Assembly (NCBI RefSeq): GCF_001414055.1
Contig: NZ_CP013002.1
Location: 2,108,001-2,172,000, forward strand
Length of the DNA: 64,000 nt
Reading direction: 5' to 3'
Origin: Caulobacter henricii
Lineage (GTDB): Bacteria; Pseudomonadota; Alphaproteobacteria; Caulobacterales; Caulobacteraceae
Positions 55,881 to 64,000 of this stretch are shown piece after piece. Position 1 is the first letter of the stretch. The number at the start of each line of letters is the position of its first letter. A program made the translations under genes and the position numbers. Under the pieces are notes generated by a model. That model worked only from the letters and a program-made list of their open reading frames with translations, searched no databases and was not told where the DNA came from.

Positions 55881-57059
55881 CTACTCGACCGCGAACGTCA
55901 GGCCCGCATAAGCCTGCAGTCGGGAAACCAGCCTGCCCTGCAGGGCCGCACCGGGGGTCCAGATCCCGCCGGCAACCTCGGTTGCCTCGGTCACCAGGCA
56001 GATGGCCGACTCGGCGATCATCTTCGATGTCGAGCCGTAGCCGGGATCCTTGTCGCCCTTGACGCTGGCCCGGACCTGCCGGCCGTCTGCGGCAATGCCC
56101 AGGAACAGCACGTCATAGAACCCGGTCTCGCGCTCTTCCTTGCTGGGCCCTTCGCCGGGCTTGGGGCCACCTTCGCCACCGAGCCCCCCGCCTGAGGCCG
56201 CGATCATCTGGGCGATCTGTTCGCCCTGTTCGCCGGGCCCGGTCAGCATCATCTCGTCATAGACGAAGTCGGCACCATAGGCCTGGCCCAGCAGGGCGTT
56301 TGAGCGGTGGACATTGCGGGTATTGATCGCCGCCATCACGAAGGGCGCAGCCCATACGCCCAGATCCTCGTCCAGCATGGGCTTGTTGCCTGACGGCTGG
56401 GCCGGCCCTTCGAAGCCGGGAACCAGGGCGAACGGGTTCTTGAGCAGGGCCACCAGCGCAGGATCGCGCGCAGCGGCGGCCATGGTTGCCTTCAGGCTGG
56501 CCGCAGTACCGCCCGAGAAGCCGCCCTTCATGCCCCGCACCCGACCCTTCACGCGTGGGACCGGACCGCCCAGGGTCTTGCCGGCCTCCTGCTGCAGGAA
56601 CCAGACGCCCAGTTCGAAGGGGATGGAGTCGAAGCCGCACGAGAAGACGATCCGGGCACCGGTCTTCTTCGCCGTCGCCTCATGGGCGTCAATCATCTGG
56701 CGCATCCAGGCCGGCTCGCCACAGAGATCCAGATAGTCGGTGCCGGCTGCAGCACAGGCCGCGACCAGGGCCGAGCCATAGAGCTGATAGGGACCGACCG
56801 TGGTCAGGACAGCCTTGGTCCGACGAACCATGGCGTCCACCGAAGCGGGATCATCAGCGTTCGCCACGACCAGGGGCGTATCGGCCGGCGCGCCGATCTC
56901 GTCACGGACCGCAGCCAGCTTTTCGAGGCTCCGCCCTGCCATGGCCCAGCTGATCTTGCCGCCGACTCCATACTGCCGGGCCAGATACTCAGCCACAAGC
57001 CGGCCGGTGAAGCCGCTCGCGCCGTAAACGATGATGTCGAAGTCTGCTGCCGGGTTCAT
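55881..57059 (-). CDS. Saccharopine dehydrogenase NADP-binding domain protein
   Basis: 392 aa from ATG 57059 (GGGAGGGG upstream). NAD(P) fold at the N-terminus: FDIIVYGASGFTGRLVAEYLA, AMAGRSLEKLAAV, VLTTVGPYQLYGSALVAACAAAGTDYLDLCGEP, and VFSCGFDSIPFELGV. This is the actinobacterial/alphaproteobacterial trans-acting-reductase-like group, not lysine metabolism. A catalytic role is uncertain. It lies between the two serine hydrolases, with a TMEM175 gene beside it. Confidence 0.88.
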   Translation of the reverse strand: MNPAADFDIIVYGASGFTGRLVAEYLARQYGVGGKISWAMAGRSLEKLAAVRDEIGAPADTPLVVANADDPASVDAMVRRTKAVLTTVGPYQLYGSALVAACAAAGTDYLDLCGEPAWMRQMIDAHEATAKKTGARIVFSCGFDSIPFELGVWFLQQEAGKTLGGPVPRVKGRVRGMKGGFSGGTAASLKATMAAAARDPALVALLKNPFALVPGFEGPAQPSGNKPMLDEDLGVWAAPFVMAAINTRNVHRSNALLGQAYGADFVYDEMMLTGPGEQGEQIAQMIAASGGGLGGEGGPKPGEGPSKEERETGFYDVLFLGIAADGRQVRASVKGDKDPGYGSTSKMIAESAICLVTEATEVAGGIWTPGAALQGRLVSRLQAYAGLTFAVE

Positions 57060-57129
57060 GCACCCCTCCCAAATGTCTTTGGTGAGGAGCATGACTGGGT
57101 CCACACCATCATGCAAACATGTGTTTGAA

Positions 57130-57708
57130 CTAGTCGGCCTTCAGCACGCGTTCGATGCGGCGGTCCGGCACGAACCAGATCACCGCCACAGCCACATAGC
57201 AGCCGACAGCCACCCAGGAATTGACGAAGGCCAGGCCGATCCCTGCGACGTAGAGCGCCAAGGACAGCTTGCTCTTGTAGTCCTTGCCAAAGGCCAGGGC
57301 GAGTTTCGACTCCGCGCCCTCGTGCCTGGTCAGCAGTCGGGCCAGCAGCATGAAGGCCAGGGCGCACATCAGCATCACGCCGCCGTAAAGCGCTACAGGA
57401 ATGGACGCGAAATGGTTCTCGCCCATCCAGGCGGTGACGAACGGCACCAGCGACAGCCAGAACAGCAGGTGCAGATTGGCCCACAGGATCGGGCCGGTGA
57501 CCGAGGTCACTGCATGCAGCATGTGATGGTGATTGTTCCAGTAGATGCCGACATAGATGAAACTCAGCACATAGCTGAGAAACACCGGGACCAGTGGCTT
57601 GAGCACCGCCAGTTCGGCACCGTGGGGAACCTTGAGCTCCAGCACCATGATGGTGATGATGATGGCCAGAACGCCATCACTAAAGGCTTCAAACCGTCCC
57701 TTGCCCAT
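57130..57708 (-). CDS. TMEM175/DUF1211 family potassium channel-like protein
   Basis: 192 aa from ATG 57708. The family signature RFEAFSDGVLAIIITIMVLEL (FSDG motif on the first helix) is present, followed by six helices in all. Bacterial TMEM175 proteins are K+-selective channels built as tetramers of this six-helix unit. Seven bases separate its start from the upstream serine hydrolase stop, so they are probably co-transcribed. Confidence 0.93.
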   Translation of the reverse strand: MGKGRFEAFSDGVLAIIITIMVLELKVPHGAELAVLKPLVPVFLSYVLSFIYVGIYWNNHHHMLHAVTSVTGPILWANLHLLFWLSLVPFVTAWMGENHFASIPVALYGGVMLMCALAFMLLARLLTRHEGAESKLALAFGKDYKSKLSLALYVAGIGLAFVNSWVAVGCYVAVAVIWFVPDRRIERVLKAD

Positions 57709-57715
57709 GTCCGCC

Positions 57716-59053
57716 CTATTGGTCTGGCTGTTCCAGAGCCTGATAGACCAGCGTTCGGGTTGTGGCGTCCAGACCCGGACCAACACCGCCCAACCGCTGA
57801 ATCATGCCGATGAAGAAGAGATCGTTCGTCGGATCTATCCAGAACCATGTGCCGGCGCTGCCGCCCCAGCTGATGGTACCAGGTCCGACCGGCGCGCCTG
57901 ACGCCGCAGGGTCGACCGCCACGGCGACATCCAGGCCATAGCCCATGCCGGCGGCAAACGGGAACGGCTTCTGGGAGGGATGGAGAACGCCGGTCGTACC
58001 ATTGGTCGTCACGGTGAAACTGGGCGGCAGATGATTGAGCCGCATCAGGGCGACGGTCTCGGGCTGAAGGATGCGGGTCCCGTCCAACTCTCCGCCGTTC
58101 AGGATCATCTGGGAGAACCGGGCGAAATCATAAGCCGTCGAGACCAGCCCGCCCCCGCCGGAAGGTGCCGCTGGCATTTTGGTCACATCGCGCCACGCCC
58201 CCTCAATGGCTGGCGTGAGCTTGCCCGTCGCGTCGGCATCGTAGAGGGCAGCCAAACGGTCGAGCTTCTCCGCAGGAACGTAGAAAGCCGTGTCGTTCAT
58301 GCCCAAGGGCGCAAAAATGCGCTGCTGCATGAACGCGGGAAGGGTCTGGCCGGAAAGCTTTTCAACAATATAGCCTTGGATGTCCGCAGCGACGCTGTAG
58401 CGCCACAAGCTGCCGGGCTCGGCGAACATGGGCAGGTCGGAAACCTTGCGGACCAGTTGATCTAGCGACTCTGACTGCAGCACCGAGGCGCGGAAATAGG
58501 CCTGATCGGCCGGACTGGAGGGATCATCGGCAATGCCATAGGCGAACCCAGCAGTGTGGGTCATCAGTTCGCGCATGGTCGGCGGCCGCGAGATCGGTGT
58601 CAGGACCGCCCGCCCCTCGGCGTCCATCTTGGCCACCCGCAGATTGGCGAATTCAGGAACATACTGGCTGACCGGGTCATCCAGCTTCCACTTACCCTCT
58701 TCATAGAGGATCATCATCGCGACGCCGGTGACCGGCTTGGTTTCAGATCGAATGCGGAAGATCGCATCGACCGGCATGGAGTCGCCCGATTCCAGGCCGC
58801 GCTTGCCGAAGCTGGAAGCCTGGATGACCTTGCCATGACGCGCCAGCAGGGTGACGGCTCCGGCAACCTGACCGGTGTCGACCATGGCCTGCATGGCGTC
58901 GTCCAGCTTCTTGAGCTTGATGGACGAAAAGCCGACCGTCTCGGGCTTTACGATCGGCAAAGGCGCGGCAGCGGCCCCGCCGACAGCGGCGGCGCAGCCG
59001 AGCAGGCCGGCGACAAATCCGATCGCCTTCCGCTTCAGCTTGCCGCCGGTCAT
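57716..59053 (-). CDS. Serine hydrolase (beta-lactamase class C family)
   Basis: 445 aa. Signal peptide (IGFVAGLLGCAAAVGGAAAA) then the penicillin-recognising fold: SETK as SxxK in FRIRSETKPVTGVAMM, YSVAADIQGYIVEKLSG region, and GGSAGTWFWIDP as the third motif. EstB-like secreted esterase/beta-lactamase is likely. It overlaps parC by four bases (ATGA). Intact paralogue of the frameshifted gene at 54434-55757. Confidence 0.92.
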   Translation of the reverse strand: MTGGKLKRKAIGFVAGLLGCAAAVGGAAAAPLPIVKPETVGFSSIKLKKLDDAMQAMVDTGQVAGAVTLLARHGKVIQASSFGKRGLESGDSMPVDAIFRIRSETKPVTGVAMMILYEEGKWKLDDPVSQYVPEFANLRVAKMDAEGRAVLTPISRPPTMRELMTHTAGFAYGIADDPSSPADQAYFRASVLQSESLDQLVRKVSDLPMFAEPGSLWRYSVAADIQGYIVEKLSGQTLPAFMQQRIFAPLGMNDTAFYVPAEKLDRLAALYDADATGKLTPAIEGAWRDVTKMPAAPSGGGGLVSTAYDFARFSQMILNGGELDGTRILQPETVALMRLNHLPPSFTVTTNGTTGVLHPSQKPFPFAAGMGYGLDVAVAVDPAASGAPVGPGTISWGGSAGTWFWIDPTNDLFFIGMIQRLGGVGPGLDATTRTLVYQALEQPDQ

Positions 59054-61326
59054 TTCGGTTTGAACCGCTTGGAGGTCGGGAACCCCTTGGGCGCCAACTT
59101 GCCAGCGCTGGCCCGGCGGCCAACAAAAGCCTGCCAGTCGGTCCAGTCGCGGCGACGGCCGGCGGAGTCGATCCAGTAACCGCCGGTCTCAGCGTTGAAG
59201 GACAGAGCGTCGCGCAGGCCGCCCTCGCGATAGGCCTGCAGCTTCACACCCTTGCCGCGCGGCATTTCCGGCAGCTCTTCCAGCGGGAAGATCAGGATCT
59301 TGCCGTTGTCGCCGATCACGCCCAGCTGATCGCCGACGGCTTCCAGGCAAAAGGCCGCGCCGGCAGCGTCGACGGTCAGGACCTGCTTGCCGGCCTTGCG
59401 ATTGGCGAGCGCTTCTTCCTCGGGCATCAGGAAGCCATAGCCGAGCTTCGAGGCCAGAATGCGTTTGCGGCCGGCCTTGAACGGGAAGACGTCAAGGATC
59501 TTCACCTTGTCGTCCAGCTCGATCATCATTCGCAGCGGCTCGCCATGGCCCCGGGCGCTCGGAAGCTTGTCACAACCGATCGTGAAGAACCGGCCATCAC
59601 TCGAGAAGATCAGCAGCTTGTCTGTGGTCTCGGCCGGAACCAGGAAGCCGAGCTTGTCGCCCTCCTTGAACTTCAGTTCGGACGGATCCTCGATCTTGCC
59701 CTTGGCCGCCCGGATCCAGCCCCGGTCCGACAGGATGATGGTGATCGGTTCACGGACGATCAGCGCTTCAATGGCGGCGTCAGCGTCAACCAGCGGGGCC
59801 TCGGCAAAGATGGAGCGGCCGAGGATCCCGTTCTGGCGAGGCTTGTCCAGCGGGTGCTTGATTTTCAGCAGGGTGGCCCGAACCTCCCGCAGGCCAGTGC
59901 CGACCAGTTTCCACTGCAGCTGGTCGCTGGCCAGCATGGCCATGATGCCGTCGCGCTCTTCCATCAGCTCGGCGTGTTCGCGGCGGATCTCCATCTCTTC
60001 CAGCTTGGCCAACTGGCGCAGGCGGGTGTTGAGGATGGCATCGGCCTGGATATCCGACAGCGCAAAGGTCGAGATCAGCTTCTGCTTGGGCTCGTCCTCG
60101 TAGCGGACGATGCGGATCACCTCGTCCAGATTGAGGTAGGCGATCAGCAGGCCGTCCAGGATGTGCAGACGGGCTTCGATCTTGGCGAGGCGGTGCTTGG
60201 CCCGGCGGGTCAGCACCTCGCGTCGGTGAGTCAGGAAGGCCATCAGGGCCTGCTTGAGTCCCATCACACCCGGGGTGCCGCGCGCGTCCAGCACGTTCAT
60301 ATTGACCGGGAAGCGGCTCTCGAGTGCCGAGAGCTTGAACAGGCTCTCCATCAGAACTTCGGGTTCGACGTTCTTGGACTTGGGCTCAAGGACAAGACGA
60401 ATGTCCTCGGCGCTCTCGTCGCGAACGTCGCCCAGCAGGGCCGCCTTCTTGCTCTCGATCAGATCGGCCAGTTGTTCGACCAGATCCGACTTCTTCACCT
60501 GGTAAGGGATTTCGGTGACGACGATCTGGTAGGTGCCGCGACCGGTGTCTTCCTTCTCCCACTTGGCCCGCACGCGAACGCCGCCACGGCCGGTCTCGTA
60601 GGTTTCGAGCAGGGAATCGCGTGGCTCGACAATGACGCCGCCGGTCGGGAAGTCGGGACCTGGAATGCGCTCCAGCAAGTCGGCGGTCGTCGCTTCCGGG
60701 CGGCTCAACAGCAGCAGGCAGCCGTCGATCAGCTCGGCGGCGTTGTGCGGCGGGATCGAGGTGGCCATGCCGACCGCGATACCCGACGAGCCGTTGGCCA
60801 GCAGGTTGGGGAAACCCGACGGCAGAACCACCGGTTCCTCATCCTGACCGTCATAGGTGGGCCGGAAATCGACCGCGTCCTCGTCAATGCCGTCCAGCAG
60901 CAGAGTCGCCGCCGTGGTCATCCGGCATTCCGTGTAGCGCATGGCGGCGGCGTTATCGCCGTCGATATTGCCGAAATTGCCCTGACCTTCGACCAGCGGG
61001 ATGCGCTGGGCGAAGTCCTGAGCCAGACGCACCAAGGCGTCATAGATCGACTGGTCGCCGTGCGGGTGGAAGTTACCCATGACCTCGCCCACCACCTTGG
61101 CGCACTTGCGGGCGGCGGCCTCGGGGTTCAGACGCATGTTGTTCATCGCGTAAAGCACGCGACGGTGAACGGGCTTCAGCCCATCGCGCACGTCCGGCAG
61201 GGCCCGCGAACTGATCGTCGACAGGGCATAGGCCAGATAGCGGCGCGACAGGGCCTCGGTCAGAGGCTCGTCAAGGATGCGGTCGCCGTCGCCAGGACCG
61301 CCGGGGGGAAGGACAGGTTTGTTCAT
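59050..61326 (-). CDS. parC: DNA topoisomerase IV subunit A
   Basis: 758 aa. Decatenates daughter chromosomes with ParE. GyrA/ParC N-terminal domain with the catalytic tyrosine in AAAMRYTECRMTT (Tyr131). The quinolone-target loop reads FHPHGDQSIYDALVR: Gln and Asp replace the Ser and Glu of the E. coli ParC positions 80 and 84, as seen in Caulobacter-type ParC. The C-terminal beta-pinwheel blades (KILDVFPFKAGRKRILASKLG, LITVDA-type) are shorter than in GyrA, supporting ParC. No clear Shine-Dalgarno before ATG 61326. Confidence 0.95.
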   Translation of the reverse strand: MNKPVLPPGGPGDGDRILDEPLTEALSRRYLAYALSTISSRALPDVRDGLKPVHRRVLYAMNNMRLNPEAAARKCAKVVGEVMGNFHPHGDQSIYDALVRLAQDFAQRIPLVEGQGNFGNIDGDNAAAMRYTECRMTTAATLLLDGIDEDAVDFRPTYDGQDEEPVVLPSGFPNLLANGSSGIAVGMATSIPPHNAAELIDGCLLLLSRPEATTADLLERIPGPDFPTGGVIVEPRDSLLETYETGRGGVRVRAKWEKEDTGRGTYQIVVTEIPYQVKKSDLVEQLADLIESKKAALLGDVRDESAEDIRLVLEPKSKNVEPEVLMESLFKLSALESRFPVNMNVLDARGTPGVMGLKQALMAFLTHRREVLTRRAKHRLAKIEARLHILDGLLIAYLNLDEVIRIVRYEDEPKQKLISTFALSDIQADAILNTRLRQLAKLEEMEIRREHAELMEERDGIMAMLASDQLQWKLVGTGLREVRATLLKIKHPLDKPRQNGILGRSIFAEAPLVDADAAIEALIVREPITIILSDRGWIRAAKGKIEDPSELKFKEGDKLGFLVPAETTDKLLIFSSDGRFFTIGCDKLPSARGHGEPLRMMIELDDKVKILDVFPFKAGRKRILASKLGYGFLMPEEEALANRKAGKQVLTVDAAGAAFCLEAVGDQLGVIGDNGKILIFPLEELPEMPRGKGVKLQAYREGGLRDALSFNAETGGYWIDSAGRRRDWTDWQAFVGRRASAGKLAPKGFPTSKRFKPK

Positions 61327-61385
61327 GAGGAGGAATCGTTACCGGGACCGCACCCTAGCAGAGATCCCTCCCCCGATTCGATGGC

Positions 61386-62975
61386 CTAGACGGTCGCCAG
61401 ACGCGGATTTCCAGCCTCGACCGCCAGCTTGGCCCGCGTGGTCAGCTTGCCGTCACGGCGGGTGATGGCGTCCAGCACCTTGAACTCCGTCGTCCAGCGC
61501 TCCGGCGTCACGTCACAGATGGCGTAGCCGCGCTGGGCGTTGTTGAACTTCAGCTGCGGATTGACCGCCTGTATCTTCGCCATGTCCTCGCGCTGGTCGA
61601 CACCATCACCGCTGGAGGAGATCGAGGTAACGACGAACTCGGTCCCGATCGGCGCGCCCTCGGGATGGGCCCCGTCCAGATGCAGCTCGCCGGCATAGTT
61701 CTGGTGTTCATCGCCGGTCAGCACGATCGGATTGGCGATCTTTCGATCACGGATCTGCTTCAGCAGACGATTGCGCGGGGTGCGATAGCCGGCCCAGGAG
61801 TCCGGATTGACCGCCGAGCCCGCACCGGCATCACGATCAAGGTCCATGACCATGATCTGCTGTGCCAGCACATTCCAGCGCGCCTTTGATGCCGAGAGGC
61901 CGTCGACCAGCCATTTCTCCTGCTGCAGGCCAAGCACCTCGGCCTTGACGGCCTCGATCTCGGCGCAGGTCCCGAACCTGTCGCCGCAGGGCTGGTTGCT
62001 GCGGAACTGACGGGTGTCGAGCAGGTTCAGGTCCATCAGGCCGCCGAAGCTGGCGCGGCGGTACAGCTGGATTGTGGTTCCAACCGGAAAGCTGCTGGGC
62101 CGCAGCGGCATGTTTTCGAAATAGGCCTGGACCGCCGCCTGGCGGCGCAGGTTGAACACCTTGGGATCAACGCCGTCCTGGTCCAGATCAGTGACCCAGT
62201 TGTTGTCGATCTCATGGTCGTCCCAGACGACAAACCAAGGTGCAGCGGCGTGGGCGGCCTGCAGGTCGGCGTCCATCTTGTACTGGGCATAGCGGCGGCG
62301 ATAGTCGTCGAGGCTGTAGATCTCGCCGCCGAAGTGCTGGCGAACATTCTCGACCGGACCCCTGGGGCCGTTCCAGACGCGGTTGCCGCGACCTTCATAA
62401 ATGTAGTCCCCGTAGCAGAATACGAAGTCGGGGTTGTCCTCGGCCAGGCGGCGGTGGGCGGTGTAATAGCCCTGCTCGTACTGCTGGCAGCCGGCGATAG
62501 CGAAGCGGACCCGATCGACGGTCGCGCCGGGGGCCGGCGTCGTGCGGGCCCGCCCCGTCAGGCTGCGTTCCCTGCCGGCCACGAAACGGTACCAGTAGTC
62601 ACGCCCCGCCTCCAGGCCGCCGACCTCGACATGGACCGCGTGGCCGAGTTCGGGCATGGCGACCGCAACGCCCTTGGCGACCATCGTTCTGAAGCCGGCA
62701 TCGGTCGCTACTTCCCACGATACCTCCACCGGTTGGCTGGGCATGCCGTGGCCAATCTCGAACGGCTCCGGTGCCAGGCGCGTCCAGATCACGAAACCGT
62801 CCGGCTGCGGATCACCAGAGGCGACACCGAGCTGGAAAGGGTAGATCCGAAAAACAGGCTGGGCCAAGGCCCGGCCACTGAGCAGCGGGATCGACAGCGC
62901 GGTGGCCGCAAGACCGCCGAAGGTCGCCAGGGCGCGTCGGCGGGACAAAGCATATCGATCAAGCAGGATGGACAT
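61386..62975 (-). CDS. phoD: Alkaline phosphatase D, Tat-exported
   Basis: 529 aa. Tat signal LSRRRALATFGGLAATALSIPL. PhoD metal-binding segments: FAIAGCQQYEQGYYTAHRRL, FCYGDYIYEGRG, VVWDDHEIDNNWVTDLDQDG and LTGDEHQNYAGEL. Releases phosphate from phosphodiesters/monoesters outside the cytoplasm under phosphate limitation. AAGGAG lies upstream. No PHO box was recognised in the short upstream interval. Confidence 0.95.
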   Translation of the reverse strand: MSILLDRYALSRRRALATFGGLAATALSIPLLSGRALAQPVFRIYPFQLGVASGDPQPDGFVIWTRLAPEPFEIGHGMPSQPVEVSWEVATDAGFRTMVAKGVAVAMPELGHAVHVEVGGLEAGRDYWYRFVAGRERSLTGRARTTPAPGATVDRVRFAIAGCQQYEQGYYTAHRRLAEDNPDFVFCYGDYIYEGRGNRVWNGPRGPVENVRQHFGGEIYSLDDYRRRYAQYKMDADLQAAHAAAPWFVVWDDHEIDNNWVTDLDQDGVDPKVFNLRRQAAVQAYFENMPLRPSSFPVGTTIQLYRRASFGGLMDLNLLDTRQFRSNQPCGDRFGTCAEIEAVKAEVLGLQQEKWLVDGLSASKARWNVLAQQIMVMDLDRDAGAGSAVNPDSWAGYRTPRNRLLKQIRDRKIANPIVLTGDEHQNYAGELHLDGAHPEGAPIGTEFVVTSISSSGDGVDQREDMAKIQAVNPQLKFNNAQRGYAICDVTPERWTTEFKVLDAITRRDGKLTTRAKLAVEAGNPRLATV

Positions 62976-63025
62976 CGACGACTCCTTGCACGGGCCTTGG
63001 CGTTATCGCGGCATTGTGACGGTTC

Positions 63026-63757
63026 TTAAAGCCGCCCTGCTTCGTTCAAGCGGTCCAGAAGCCACTGCCGCGTCGGCGGGAGTGGCCGGTTCAGCGGGCC
63101 GAACACAAACTGTTCGAGGAAATGACCGGTGATCTCCAGCCCCGCCTTGACGTCGCCTTCCGCCAATCCGCCCTGGGCCGACAAAAGGAAGGGCGGGAGC
63201 GGCAACAGCTTGTCCTTGTAGGGCTCACCAGCCGCGCGGCTGACGGCACGGCCGGTGCGGGGACTGACATAGATAAGGTCATCGAACGAGCCGGTCGCCG
63301 CGCATTTGGAGAGATCCAGGCCAAAGCCCAGTTCCTGCAGCAATCCGGCCTCGTAGCGCACATAGACTGCGGGCCAGATGTCCGGGATCTGCAGCACGTT
63401 GATCAGGGCCTCCAGGGCATGAAAGGCCCCAGGGTGCGCCTCGCGCTCGGGTAAGGCCCCGGCCGCCAATGAGGCGGCCGATGACAGGCCGGCAAGGGCC
63501 AGGGGATCGTCAAACAGCGCCGCCACGCCCTCGCCCATCGGCTCAAGGCTGGCCGCGCCCAGCTGCTCCGACGCCCGGGCACGGTATCGGGCGATCACCC
63601 GGGAGCCGGGCTGCAAGAAGGGCTTCATTCGACGCGAGGCAGCACCGGCCACGTGTGCCGCGAACTTTCCGCGCTCCAGGGTTAGAAGCTCGATGATGGC
63701 GCCCGTCTCGCCATGAAGACGAGCGGAAAGAACCAGAGCCTCGTCTTCCCATTCCAT
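63026..63757 (-). CDS. recO: DNA repair protein RecO
   Basis: 243 aa. RecO: N-terminal OB fold with MEWEDEALVLSARLHGETGAIIELLTLERGKFAAHVAGAASRRM spread over the first 45 residues, ending QPGSRVIARYRARASEQLG. Loads RecA on gapped DNA with RecR. Its ATG immediately follows the stop of the upstream gene (no gap), so it may be coupled to it. Confidence 0.93.
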   Translation of the reverse strand: MEWEDEALVLSARLHGETGAIIELLTLERGKFAAHVAGAASRRMKPFLQPGSRVIARYRARASEQLGAASLEPMGEGVAALFDDPLALAGLSSAASLAAGALPEREAHPGAFHALEALINVLQIPDIWPAVYVRYEAGLLQELGFGLDLSKCAATGSFDDLIYVSPRTGRAVSRAAGEPYKDKLLPLPPFLLSAQGGLAEGDVKAGLEITGHFLEQFVFGPLNRPLPPTRQWLLDRLNEAGRL

Positions 63758-64000
63758 CTAGGTTGGTGTCCCCCAAGCCACGACCTTCTCCAGCACCGGC
63801 CGCCAATCAGGCTCGACCGGCAGGCCGATCACATCGCGCAGGGTCATTTCGAGCTCATCCACCGAAAGGTCGCGCTGCTCGACCAGAGCACCGGTTTGGT
63901 CACGATGAGTCAGGCGATTGTTTTTCAGGGCAAAACGCGCGGTCGGCGTCGTGCGCCCGACCGTCATGCTGAAGGTGAAGTGCGAGGACGGGTGGGTATA
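63758..64000 (-). CDS. Arylamine N-acetyltransferase, 3' end (gene continues beyond window)
   Basis: The minus-strand frame is open to the end of the window, so only about 80 C-terminal residues are seen. They read HFTFSMTVGRTTPTARFAL, KNNRLTHRDQTGALVEQRDLS and DELEMTLRDVIGLPVE, which fit the C-terminal domain of NAT enzymes that acetylate arylamines with acetyl-CoA. The catalytic Cys-His-Asp triad would be in the missing part. An internal ATG at 63967 is unlikely to be the start. Confidence 0.7.
   Translation of the reverse strand, partial: YTHPSSHFTFSMTVGRTTPTARFALKNNRLTHRDQTGALVEQRDLSVDELEMTLRDVIGLPVEPDWRPVLEKVVAWGTPT

Noticed and set aside
59545..61389. 614-codon plus-strand reading frame antisense to parC
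   Set aside because: A shadow of the GC-rich parC gene; no family signature or ribosome-binding site.

Overview
The window looks like a chromosomal segment of an alphaproteobacterium of the Caulobacteraceae type (Caulobacter/Phenylobacterium-like). This is inferred from gene families and order, not from a search. The DNA is GC-rich and densely coding. The pointers are a two-domain cold-shock protein, a MucR/Ros regulator, glycine-dependent 5-aminolevulinate synthase (the C4 route), an NDUFS4-type complex I subunit, a CBP3-type cytochrome bc1 chaperone, class I PHA synthase, a K+-independent H+-pyrophosphatase and the plsX-fabH-ihfA-merR order.

Layout. 1-5.0 kb: three overlapping membrane-protein genes of a Bat-like locus, the first cut by the window edge. 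5.0-7.2 kb: tRNA-Arg, tRNA-Pro and two identical tRNA-Glu genes interspersed with a complex I subunit, a DUF192 protein and a cold-shock protein. 7.3-13.8 kb: a minus-strand run alaC-like, hom, glpX, fbp, recJ that places two non-homologous fructose-1,6-bisphosphatases side by side. 13.9-22 kb: a small lipoprotein, phaC, argC, rpsI-rplM, a PhoX-family phosphatase, ctaA, two small membrane proteins and tRNA-Pro(GGG). 22-26 kb: bc1 chaperone, DUF177, plsX, fabH, ihfA, merR. 26-35 kb: bamE, a response regulator, hppA, a secreted FliL-like protein, then glyA-nrdR-ribH-nusB-thiL with mucR divergent. 35-41 kb: hemA followed by a valine-catabolism cluster (isobutyryl-CoA dehydrogenase, 3-hydroxyisobutyryl-CoA hydrolase, 3-hydroxyisobutyrate dehydrogenase). 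41-48 kb: a flavin monooxygenase between two DUF2147 paralogues, hemB, a compositionally odd orphan gene, a NUDIX hydrolase, a TetR regulator divergent from a PF10118 protein, and a REP-like palindromic element. 48-64 kb: alpha/beta hydrolase, dehydrogenases, motB, N-end-rule transferase, an SDR/nitronate monooxygenase/quinone oxidoreductase group, two serine hydrolases (one frameshifted), a TMEM175-type channel, parC, phoD, recO and the 3' end of an arylamine N-acetyltransferase gene.

Most of the window is housekeeping and catabolic. I see no CRISPR array, insertion sequence, prophage or recognisable defence system, and no gene-free stretch longer than 300 bp. The least explained items are: FNR/FixK-type boxes upstream of hemA and of the flavin monooxygenase; the DUF2147-monooxygenase-DUF2147 arrangement; the low-GC orphan gene fitted between hemB and the NUDIX gene by overlapping start/stop codons; the nested palindromic element at 47.6-47.7 kb; a one-base frameshift at a six-base homopolymer in a serine hydrolase; and a histidine-rich loop in a Bat-locus protein.
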